A stretch of 7,427 nt of DNA from assembly GCA_019348335.1 (NCBI GenBank), contig JAHWJR010000017.1, positions 1 to 7,427 on the forward strand, in the 5' to 3' direction. The first letter of the stretch is position 1. Each line of letters begins with the position of its first letter. Of this stretch, positions 1 to 6,465 are shown in pieces. Made by a program: the position numbers and the translations under genes. The DNA comes from Actinomycetota bacterium. Lineage in GTDB: Bacteria > Actinomycetota > Acidimicrobiia > Acidimicrobiales > CADCSY01. The notes under the pieces are model-generated. The model had not been told where the DNA came from. It searched no databases and was given only the letters and a program-made list of their open reading frames with translations.

Positions 1-783
1 GTCTACCTGGCCGACCGCCTGGCCAAGCCCGTGCTCGTCGAGGGACCGGCGGGCACGGGCAAGACCCAGCTGGCCAAGTCGGTGGCCGAGCTCCTGGGCA
101 GCCGCCTCATCCGGCTCCAGTGCTACGAGGGCCTCGACGAGTCCAAGGCGCTGTACGAGTGGAACTACAAGAAGCAGCTCCTGCGCATCCAGGCGGAGCG
201 CGCCGCCGACTGGGACGACATCGAGCACGACATCTTCTCCGAGGACTTCCTGCTGAGCCGCCCGCTGCTCGAGGCCATCCGCTCGCCCGAGCCGGTGGTG
301 CTGTTGATCGACGAGATCGACCGGGTCGAGTTGGAGACCGAGGCCCTGCTGCTCGAGGTGCTGTCCGAGTACCAGGTGTCGATCCCCGAGCTGGGCACCG
401 TCACCTCGTCGACGGTGCCGCTGGTGTTCCTGACGTCCAACAACACCAGGGAGCTGTCCGAGGCCCTCAAGCGGCGGTGCCTCTACCTGCACCTCGACTA
501 CCCCGACGTCGATCGTGAGCAGCGGATCGTGCTGACCAAGGTCGAGGGCGTGTCCGAGCACCTGGCGGCCGAGATCGGCCGGATCGTGCGCTCGTTGCGG
601 GGTCTCGACCTGAAGAAGCCTCCCTCGGTGTCGGAGACGCTCGACTGGGCCCGGACCCTGGTCCTGTTGAACATCGAGACGGTCGACGCCGAGCAGGCCG
701 TCGACACCCTCCACATCCTGCTGAAGTACCGCAGCGACATCGCCAAGGCGACCAAGGCGCTCACCGGCAGCGGCGTCTCCTGA
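1..783 (+). CDS. MoxR-family AAA+ ATPase (CoxD-like), 5' end cut by window edge
   Basis: The reading frame is open from base 1, so the gene starts upstream; 260 residues are visible (numbered here from base 1). Seen: Walker A GPAGTGKT (residues 15-22), Walker B LLIDEID with D104/E105, a sensor-1 type TSNN (N147/N148), and the arginine pair R158/R159 in 'ALKRRCLYL', followed by a helical lid domain containing 'KPPSVSETLDWA'. This arrangement is typical of the CoxD-like branch of MoxR ATPases. Family members use ATP hydrolysis to remodel or activate a client enzyme, often helping metal-cofactor insertion, and work with a VWA-domain partner. The next gene encodes exactly such a partner and overlaps this stop codon by one base, which supports a functional pair. 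The client is not visible; no CO dehydrogenase genes lie in the window. The protein should be cytoplasmic. About 30 N-terminal residues are probably missing, judged from usual family length. Family assignment is firm; the specific role is inferred. Confidence 0.93.
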   Translation, partial: VYLADRLAKPVLVEGPAGTGKTQLAKSVAELLGSRLIRLQCYEGLDESKALYEWNYKKQLLRIQAERAADWDDIEHDIFSEDFLLSRPLLEAIRSPEPVVLLIDEIDRVELETEALLLEVLSEYQVSIPELGTVTSSTVPLVFLTSNNTRELSEALKRRCLYLHLDYPDVDREQRIVLTKVEGVSEHLAAEIGRIVRSLRGLDLKKPPSVSETLDWARTLVLLNIETVDAEQAVDTLHILLKYRSDIAKATKALTGSGVS

Positions 784-2132
784 TGCTGCCCGTCCTCGCC
801 AGCTTCGTCGAGGAGCTCCGGCGGTCGGGCCTGCCCGTCTCGCTCACCGAGCACCTCGACGCCGCCGCCGCCCTCGGTCAGGTGCCCCTCGACGACCGTG
901 AGGTCTTCAAGGGTGCGTTGGCCGCCACCCTGGTCAAGGACTCCTCCCACCTGCCGGTGTTCGACACGGTGTTCGACGTGTGGTTCTCCCTCGCCGGCGT
1001 GGACGACCACGACCCCGCCGTCGAGGACGACGACGGCACCCTGGCCGAGTTGCTGGAGCGGGCCCTGGCCGAGGGCGGTGACGAGCTGCTCCAGGAGCTG
1101 GCCCGCCGGGCCGTGCGCCGCCACGCCGGCCTCGAGCGAGGTGGGCGCATGGGGTTGAGCTACCACCACTACCGGACGTTGCGGCACCTCGACCTGGAAG
1201 GCACCGTCGGGCGCCTGGTCGAGCAGGCGGGGTCACGGGCAGGAGGGGAGTGGGAGCCGTTGCAGGAGCGGCTCCACCGGGAGGAGCTCGAGCGGCGGGG
1301 CGAGCGGCTCCGCCGGGAGATCGACGCCGAGCTCCGCCGGCGCCTGGTTGCCGACCGGGGAGCGGCCGAGGTGGCACGGGCCCTGCGCCGGCCGTTGCCC
1401 GAGGACGTCGACTTCATGCACGCCACCCGCGACGAGCTGGCCCAGCTGCGCCGGTCGCTCCAGCCCCTGGCCCGCAGGCTGGCCGTGCGCCTGGCCCGCA
1501 AGCGCCGGCACCGTCGTGGCGCGCTCGACTTCCGGGCCACCGTGCGGCGGTCCCTGGGCTCGGGCGGGGTGCCCGCCGAGCCCCTCTTCCGCCACCGCCG
1601 CCCGGCCAAGCCGGAGATCTTCGTGGTGGCCGACATCTCCGGCTCGGTCGCTGCCTTCGCCCGGTTCACCCTCGCCCTCGTGCACGCCATCAGCAGTCAG
1701 TTCTCGAGGGTGCGGTCGTTCGTGTTCATCGACGGGCTCGACGAGGTGACCCGGTTCTTCTCCGGGGAGGACGAGGTCGACGTCGCCATCCGCCGGGTCA
1801 ACACCGAGGCCGACGTGGTGTGGGCCGAAGGGCACTCCGACTACGGCATGGCCCTGGAGGCCTTCTGGGACCGCTTCGGCCACGAGGTCTCCGGCCGTTC
1901 GACCGTGCTCGTGCTCGGTGACGCCCGCACCAACTATCACGAGCCCCAATCCTGGGTGCTGCGCGAGCTGGGGCACCGGGCCCGCCACCTCTACTGGCTC
2001 AACCCGGAGCCGTCGGCCTACTGGGACAGCGGCGATTCGGTCATGAGCGACTACGGCATCCACTGCGACGGCGTGTACGAGTGCCGCAACCTGCGCCAGC
2101 TCGAGCGGTTCGTGGAGCGGCTGGCCGCATGA
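783..2132 (+). CDS. CoxE-like VWA-domain protein, partner of the MoxR ATPase
   Basis: This 449-residue protein matches the CoxE-like VWA family (the PF05762 type). The N-terminal half is helical and acidic, then becomes strongly arginine-rich (about residues 150-270, ending in an 'RKRRHRRGALDFRATVRRSLGSGG'-type stretch typical of the family, split here around the RRG turn). The VWA domain follows at about 279-449. The metal-ion-dependent adhesion site looks intact: D284-I-S286-G-S288, then S352/D353 in 'GHSDYGMAL' where many relatives have Thr, then D380 in 'LGDARTN'. The C-terminus carries 'YWLNPEP' and 'CRNLRQLERFVE', also family features. The ATG shares its A with the upstream TGA (TGATG), and no good Shine-Dalgarno is present, so translation is probably coupled to the ATPase gene. 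The expected role is to bind a client through the MIDAS metal and bring it to the MoxR ATPase. No signal peptide or membrane segment is seen. The client is unknown. Confidence 0.9.
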   Translation: MLPVLASFVEELRRSGLPVSLTEHLDAAAALGQVPLDDREVFKGALAATLVKDSSHLPVFDTVFDVWFSLAGVDDHDPAVEDDDGTLAELLERALAEGGDELLQELARRAVRRHAGLERGGRMGLSYHHYRTLRHLDLEGTVGRLVEQAGSRAGGEWEPLQERLHREELERRGERLRREIDAELRRRLVADRGAAEVARALRRPLPEDVDFMHATRDELAQLRRSLQPLARRLAVRLARKRRHRRGALDFRATVRRSLGSGGVPAEPLFRHRRPAKPEIFVVADISGSVAAFARFTLALVHAISSQFSRVRSFVFIDGLDEVTRFFSGEDEVDVAIRRVNTEADVVWAEGHSDYGMALEAFWDRFGHEVSGRSTVLVLGDARTNYHEPQSWVLRELGHRARHLYWLNPEPSAYWDSGDSVMSDYGIHCDGVYECRNLRQLERFVERLAA

Positions 2133-2788
2133 GCACCGCCACGACGAGGCTGCTGCTGGTCCGCCACGGCGAGTCGCAGGCCCAGGTCGACCGCGTGGTC
2201 GGCGGGCCCGTGGGGTGCACCGGGCTGTCCGACCTCGGGCGCCGGCAGGTCCGGACACTGGCCCGGCGCTGGCAGCGCCACGGGCCTGGCGCCGATCGGC
2301 TCCTGGCCTCCACCCTGCCCCGGGCGGTGGAGACCGCCGAGATCCTCTCGCCGGTGCTGGGCGAGCTGAAGGTGGAGCAGGACGGCGAGCTGTGCGAGCT
2401 CGAGCCCGGGGAGTGCGACGGGTTGAGCTGGGACGACTACCAGGACCGCTGGGGGATCGACATGCGGGCCGACCCCTACGCCCCCCTCTCGCCGGGAGGC
2501 GAGAGCGTGGCCGACTTCTTGCTGCGGGTGGGCCGGGCCCTGCACCGTGTGGCCGTCGACCACGCCGGGTCCACCGTGGTGGTGGCGTGCCACGGTGGGG
2601 TGGTCGACGGCTCGCTCATGTGCTTCCTCGGCCTGCCGCTGCAGCGGGTCGCCGACCTCGACCTGCGTGCCACCAACGCTGCTGTCACCGAGTGGCTGGT
2701 CGAGATCGAGCCCGGCCGCGCTCCGCGGTGGACCCTGCGCCGCTACAACGACACCGCCCACCTCGAGGAGCTCGACGCTCCTGAGTGA
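2129..2788 (+). CDS. Histidine phosphatase family protein (phosphoglycerate mutase-like)
   Basis: A 219-residue protein of the branch 1 histidine phosphatase superfamily. Seen: 'LLVRHGES' near the N-terminus, with H13 as the expected phospho-accepting histidine and R12 beside it; 'STLPRAVETAEIL', the usual second arginine region; E90 in 'LCELEPGECDG', aligned with the expected proton donor, with D97 where relatives often have Glu; and H155 in 'VACHGG', the second catalytic histidine. All expected catalytic residues are therefore present. The ATG at 2129 overlaps the VWA stop (ATGA) and has GGAG 11 bases upstream. An in-frame start 16 codons earlier would add only an unconserved tail overlapping the VWA gene, so I prefer 2129. 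Substrates vary widely in this family (sugar phosphates, nucleotides, phosphoproteins, cofactor precursors) and none can be named. Its overlap with the MoxR-VWA pair implies co-expression. The stop lies 21 bases from the convergent GH15 gene. Confidence 0.9.
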   Translation: MSTATTRLLLVRHGESQAQVDRVVGGPVGCTGLSDLGRRQVRTLARRWQRHGPGADRLLASTLPRAVETAEILSPVLGELKVEQDGELCELEPGECDGLSWDDYQDRWGIDMRADPYAPLSPGGESVADFLLRVGRALHRVAVDHAGSTVVVACHGGVVDGSLMCFLGLPLQRVADLDLRATNAAVTEWLVEIEPGRAPRWTLRRYNDTAHLEELDAPE

Positions 2789-2809
2789 GGCTGCCCCAGG
2801 ACCGGCCCC

Positions 2810-4627
2810 TCAGCCCCGGTCGTGGGCGCCGTGGTGAACCTCGGAGAGGGTGGCTGCCGAGTTGATCAGGGCCACGTGGCTGAACGCCTGGGGGAAGTTG
2901 CCCACCATGCGCCGGCGGGCCACGTCGTACTCCTCGGCCAGCAGCCCGACGTCGTTGCGCAGGTCGAGGAGGCGCCCGAAGATCTCGCAGGCCTCCTCGT
3001 GGCGGTGCAGGAGCTGCAGGCAGTCGGCCAGCCAGAACGTGCACATGAGGAAGGCTCCCTCACCGCCGCTCAGCCCGTCGTCGGTCGCCTCGGCGTCGTA
3101 GCGGTGGACGAAGCCGTCGACCATCAACTCGCGTTCGACGGCCTCGACCGTGCCCCGGATCCGCGGGTCCTCCGCCGGCAGGAACCCCACCAGCGGCAGC
3201 ATCAACAGGCTGGCGTCGAGCTGCTTGGACCCGTAGTGCTGCACGAACGTGTTGCGGTCGGCGTCGTAGCCCTCCCGGCACACCTCGGCGTGGACCTGGT
3301 CGCGCAGGGCCCGCCACTGCTCGACGGGGCCCTCCAGGCCGTAGTCCTCCACGGTGCTGACGGCCCGGTCGAACGCCACCCAGGCCATGACCTTCGAGTG
3401 GGTGAAGTGCTGCCGGCCCGACCGCACCTCCCACAGGCCCTCGTCGGGCTGGTCCCAGACCCGCTCGAGGCTGCGCAGCAGCATGCGCTGGAGCGACCAG
3501 GCCATGGGGTCGGACTCGATCCCCGACTTGCGGGCCTGGTGCAGCGAGTCGAGCACCTCCCCGTACACGTCGAGCTGGAACTGGTCCCACGCGCCGTTGC
3601 CGATCCGTACCGGTGAAGAGTCCTCGTAGCCGGGCAGCCACGGCAGCTCCAGCTCGGGCAACCGGCGCTCGCCGCCCACCCCGTACATGATCTGGAGCTC
3701 GCCGGGGTCGCCGGCGACCGAGCGCAGCAACCAGTCGCGCCAGGCCACGGCCTCGGCGGTGTACCCGCTGGCCAGCAGGGCGTCGAGGGTGAAGGTGGCG
3801 TCGCGCAACCACGAGAAGCGGTAGTCCCAGTTGCGGCTCCCGCCGAGCTCCTCGGGCAGCGAGGTGGTGGGGGCGGCCACCACCGCGCCGGTGGGCCCGA
3901 AGGTGAGGGCCTTGAGCACGGTGAGCGACCCCTGCACCTCGTCGCGCCAGTTCCCCCGGTAGGTGAGACGGGACGACCAGTCCTGCCACCATCGCTCGGT
4001 CGCCTCGACCGCGGCCAGCGGGTCGATGACGGGTGGCAGCGGGGTGTGCGAGGGGTGCCAGGTGAGCACGAACGGCACCTCCTCGCCCTCGCTCACCACG
4101 AACTCGGCGACCGAACGGAGCTCCTCGCCGTGCACCTCCACCGGGGTGGTGAGGCACACGGCATCAGGACCTCCGACCGCCGAGGTGCGGCCGTCGATCT
4201 TTCGCACCCAGGGCACGATCGACCCGTAGTCGAACCGCACCACCAGCTCCATGCGCATCTCCACCCGCCCGGCCTCGCCCCGGATCACCCGCACCACGTC
4301 CGGCGTGTCGTCGCGAGGGGGCATGCAGTCGATCACGGTGACCGCTCCGCTCGAGGTCTCGAAGCGGCTCTCCAGCACCAGTCCCCCTTCCCGGTACCGG
4401 CGGCGGGCGCAGCGCGGCCCTCCGGCGGGGGCCAGGAGCCAGCGGCCGTGGTCGGGACTGCCGAGCAGGGCGGCGAAGCACGCCGGGGAGTCGAAGCGGG
4501 GCAGGCACAGCCAGTCGATCGACCCATGGCGGGAGACCAGGGCGGCCGACTCGGTGTCACCGAGCAGGGCGTAGTCCTCGAGCGGGGAAGGCACCTCGGA
4601 GGTGTAGCCGTCACCGCCGCGGTTCAT
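2810..4627 (-). CDS. Glycoside hydrolase family 15 protein (trehalase/glucoamylase-like)
   Basis: The 605-residue product matches bacterial GH15 proteins from end to end. It opens with 'PLEDYALLGDTESAALV' and 'GSIDWLCLPRFDSPACF', the usual start of the N-terminal beta-sandwich (to about residue 230). An (alpha/alpha)6 barrel follows, containing 'NWDYRFSWLRDA' (from N266), 'ELQIMYGVGGER', 'GNGAWDQFQLDVYGE', 'DEGLWEVR' (E396, E400) and 'GLLAEEYD' near the C-terminus. E396 or E400 is the likely general acid region and E565 the likely base, by analogy with the 'LLPEQ' motif of the family. There is no signal peptide, so it is probably cytoplasmic, acting on alpha-glucosides. Actinobacterial members include trehalases as well as glucoamylase-like enzymes, and substrate cannot be decided here. 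The ATG at 4627 lies 21 bases after the DAHP synthase stop and has no clear Shine-Dalgarno. A GTG at residue 12, just before the conserved 'PSPLEDY', is an alternative start. Probably co-transcribed with the DAHP synthase gene. Confidence 0.92.
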   Translation of the reverse strand: MNRGGDGYTSEVPSPLEDYALLGDTESAALVSRHGSIDWLCLPRFDSPACFAALLGSPDHGRWLLAPAGGPRCARRRYREGGLVLESRFETSSGAVTVIDCMPPRDDTPDVVRVIRGEAGRVEMRMELVVRFDYGSIVPWVRKIDGRTSAVGGPDAVCLTTPVEVHGEELRSVAEFVVSEGEEVPFVLTWHPSHTPLPPVIDPLAAVEATERWWQDWSSRLTYRGNWRDEVQGSLTVLKALTFGPTGAVVAAPTTSLPEELGGSRNWDYRFSWLRDATFTLDALLASGYTAEAVAWRDWLLRSVAGDPGELQIMYGVGGERRLPELELPWLPGYEDSSPVRIGNGAWDQFQLDVYGEVLDSLHQARKSGIESDPMAWSLQRMLLRSLERVWDQPDEGLWEVRSGRQHFTHSKVMAWVAFDRAVSTVEDYGLEGPVEQWRALRDQVHAEVCREGYDADRNTFVQHYGSKQLDASLLMLPLVGFLPAEDPRIRGTVEAVERELMVDGFVHRYDAEATDDGLSGGEGAFLMCTFWLADCLQLLHRHEEACEIFGRLLDLRNDVGLLAEEYDVARRRMVGNFPQAFSHVALINSAATLSEVHHGAHDRG

Positions 4628-4643
4628 GTGCGGCGGCGGCGGA

Positions 4644-4657
4644 CGGGGTCAGCCCCG
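4644..4657 (-). other. Hairpin spanning the DAHP synthase stop codon
   Basis: CGGGG-CTGA-CCCCG on the minus strand is a perfect 5-bp stem with the TGA stop in its four-base loop, 17 bases before the GH15 ATG. It lacks a U-tract. It could tune read-through or translation of the GH15 gene, or be chance. Confidence 0.3.
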
Positions 4658-5992
4658 GAGCAGCTCGGCCACGCGGAAGGCCAGGTCGATGCTCTGGCGG
4701 GCGTTGAGGCGGGGGTCGCACATCGTCTCGTAGCGGTGGTCGAGGTGGGCGTCGAGGATCTCCTCGGCGCCTCCGAGGCACTCGGTGACCTCGTCGCCGG
4801 TGAGCTCGATGTGCACGCCACCCGGCCAGGTCCCCTCGGCCCGGTGGGCGGCGAAGAACCCGGCGATCTCGGCGATCACGTCGTCGAAGTGGCGGGTCTT
4901 GCGGCCTCCGGCGGAGGTGAAGGTGTTGCCGTGCATGGGGTCGCAGGCCCAGACCACGGGGTGGCCCGACTCCCGCACCGCCCGCAGCAGCGGTGGCAGC
5001 TTCTCCTCGACGGCGGATGCGCCCATGCGGGAGATGAGGGTGAGCCGGCCGGGCACCCGCTCGGGGTTCAGGGCCTCGCACAGGGCGACGACCTCGTCAG
5101 GAGTGGCGGTGGGCCCCAGCTTGCACCCCAGCGGGTTGCGCACGCCCGACAGGAACCCGACGTGGGCGCCGTCGAGCTGGCGGGTCCGATCGCCGATCCA
5201 GAGCATGTGGGCCGAGCAGTCGTACCAGTCGCCGGTGAGCGAGTCGCGGCGGGTCAGCGCCTCCTCGTAGCCGAGGATCAGCGCCTCGTGGCTGGTGTAG
5301 AAGTCGACCTCGTGCAGCTGGTGCTCGGACTGGAGGTCGATCCCGCAGGCAGCCATGAACCGCAGCGCCCGCTCGATGCCGTCGGCGATGGCCTCGTAGC
5401 GCCGGCCCTGGGCGCTGCTGGCCACGAACTCCCGGTTCCAGGCGTGGACCCGGCCGAGGTCGGCGAAGCCACCCTTGGTGAAGGCCCGCAGCAGGTTCAA
5501 GGTGGAGGCCGCCTGGTGGTAGGCGGTCACCAGGCGCTGCGGGTCGGCCACCCGGGCATCGGCGGTGGGGGCGCTGTCGTTGACCATGTGGCCGCGGAAC
5601 GAGGGCAGGTCGAGGTCGCCCACCCGCTCGAAGGGCGAGGAGCGGGGCTTGGCGAACTGCCCGGCGATGCGTCCCACCTTCACCACCGGCACCCCGGAGC
5701 TGTAGGTGAGCACGACGGCCATCTGGAGGATGACCCGGAGCTTGTCGCGGATGGTGTCGGCGGAGAAGGTATCGAACGACTCGGCGCAGTCGCCGGCCTG
5801 CACCAGGAAGGCCTGGCCGGCGGCCACCTCGGCCAGACTGCCCGTCAGGGCGCGTGCCTCGCCGGCGAAAACCAGCGGCGGGTAGGTCGACAGCTCCTTG
5901 AGGGCGCGGTCGAGGGCGGCCGAGTCGGGCCAGTCAGGCTGTTGGGCGGCGGTCAGCTCGCGCCACGACGGGGGAGACCAGGACGAGGACAT
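4649..5992 (-). CDS. aroG: Class II 3-deoxy-D-arabino-heptulosonate 7-phosphate synthase
   Basis: This enzyme joins phosphoenolpyruvate and erythrose 4-phosphate in the first step of the shikimate pathway, feeding aromatic amino acid synthesis. The 447-residue product is class II (plant/mycobacterial type). Seen: 'AAQQPDWPD', 'QAGDCAESF', 'VVKVGRIAGQ', 'KPRSS', 'HDWNREF-like' AWNREFV, 'SHEALIL', 'WIGDRTRQLDGAH', 'LISRMG', 'CDPMHGN', 'HIELTGDEVTE' and 'CDPRLN'. Metal ligands C69, H354, E396 and D426 correspond to C87, H369, E411 and D441 of the M. tuberculosis enzyme as I recall it. I chose ATG at 5992; a TTG at 6028 would add 12 residues without a better ribosome site. The segment before 'AAQQP' is about 19 residues shorter than in the mycobacterial protein, where the N-terminus helps form inhibitor sites. 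A small hairpin lies just upstream of the start. The GH15 gene follows after 21 bases. Function is very secure; the start is moderately so. Confidence 0.96.
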   Translation of the reverse strand: MSSSWSPPSWRELTAAQQPDWPDSAALDRALKELSTYPPLVFAGEARALTGSLAEVAAGQAFLVQAGDCAESFDTFSADTIRDKLRVILQMAVVLTYSSGVPVVKVGRIAGQFAKPRSSPFERVGDLDLPSFRGHMVNDSAPTADARVADPQRLVTAYHQAASTLNLLRAFTKGGFADLGRVHAWNREFVASSAQGRRYEAIADGIERALRFMAACGIDLQSEHQLHEVDFYTSHEALILGYEEALTRRDSLTGDWYDCSAHMLWIGDRTRQLDGAHVGFLSGVRNPLGCKLGPTATPDEVVALCEALNPERVPGRLTLISRMGASAVEEKLPPLLRAVRESGHPVVWACDPMHGNTFTSAGGRKTRHFDDVIAEIAGFFAAHRAEGTWPGGVHIELTGDEVTECLGGAEEILDAHLDHRYETMCDPRLNARQSIDLAFRVAELLRG

Positions 5993-6005
5993 CGCTACCA
6001 GGGTG

Positions 6006-6020
6006 GCCGAGGAACTCGGC
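6006..6020 (-). other. Small hairpin in the leader of the DAHP synthase gene
   Basis: GCCGAG (6006-6011), three bases, then CTCGGC (6015-6020) make a perfect 6-bp stem in the 61-base gap between the PPOX stop and the DAHP synthase ATG. It ends 13 bases before that ATG, so it borders the ribosome-binding area. There is no U-run, so it is not a standard intrinsic terminator, and no leader peptide rich in aromatic residues is seen. Confidence 0.35.
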
Positions 6021-6053
6021 TTCGGCAACGTGGTTCTGCGGAACGGCGGCGGA

Positions 6054-6464
6054 TCAACCGGCGACGTCGGGGCCGGCCGAGGTGATGGAGATGCGCAGCA
6101 CCACCCGGCGCTCCCGCTCCATGGCGGCCCGGTAGTCGTCCCAATCGGGGTGCTCGCCGGAGACCCGCCGGTAGTAGTCCACCAGCACGTCCAGCGCCTC
6201 GGGCCGCCGGGCGATCTCGACCTCGCCGTCGATCTGCACCCACGGCCCGAAGAAGCGGTCGCTCATCACGCACAATGAGACGTTCGGGTCTCGTTCGACG
6301 TTCTTGGTCTTGATCGCCGTCTCGCGGGTGCTCACCAGCACCCGGCCGTCGTCGTCGACGGCCACCACCACGGGCGACATCTGCGGTCGCCCGTCGCGGC
6401 GGCGCGTGGCGAGCACGGCGCGGTGGTTCTCCCGGAGGAAGTCTCGGGCCTCGTCGGGGCCCAC
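6054..6464 (-). CDS. PPOX-class split-barrel oxidoreductase, probably F420-dependent
   Basis: A small protein (136 residues) with the pyridoxamine 5'-phosphate oxidase-like split-barrel fold. Seen: 'HRAVLATRRRDGRPQMSPV' near the N-terminus (H14-V32), 'LVSTRETAIKTKNVERDP' (L43-P60), and 'WVQIDGEVEI' (W75-I84), the order of strands and the phosphate-binding K/R region found in Rv1155/Rv2074-like enzymes (the TIGR03618 type). Those enzymes bind F420 or a flavin and reduce small substrates; the actual cofactor and substrate cannot be read here. The start is a GTG at 6464, one base after the sigma factor stop (TGA-G-GTG), and the length matches the family. An open frame running back to 6572 is only a shadow of the sigma gene. 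No independent promoter or strong ribosome site is seen, so it should be co-transcribed and translationally coupled with the sigma factor. Cytoplasmic. Confidence 0.87.
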   Translation of the reverse strand: MGPDEARDFLRENHRAVLATRRRDGRPQMSPVVVAVDDDGRVLVSTRETAIKTKNVERDPNVSLCVMSDRFFGPWVQIDGEVEIARRPEALDVLVDYYRRVSGEHPDWDDYRAAMERERRVVLRISITSAGPDVAG

Positions 6465-6465
6465 C

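Noticed and set aside
1..2132. Part of a CO dehydrogenase (cox) cluster
   Set aside because: The ATPase and VWA proteins resemble CoxD and CoxE, but no structural or maturation genes for CO dehydrogenase are present, and this pair occurs in many other contexts.
1233..2258. A 341-codon minus-strand open frame opposite the VWA gene
   Set aside because: It lies opposite a protein with clear family motifs, has biased composition, and spans the VWA-phosphatase junction without any domain of its own.
2786..2812. TGAGG...CCTCA inverted repeat between the convergent genes as a bidirectional terminator
   Set aside because: Only five paired bases with a 17-base loop and no T-run on either strand; the gap is just 21 bases, so some termination signal may exist but this is not convincing.
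4046..6085. A very long (679-codon) open frame on the + strand opposite the GH15 and DAHP synthase genes
   Set aside because: It is antisense to two secure genes, its product is Gly/Val/His-rich without motifs, and such shadow frames are expected where codon third positions are mostly G or C.
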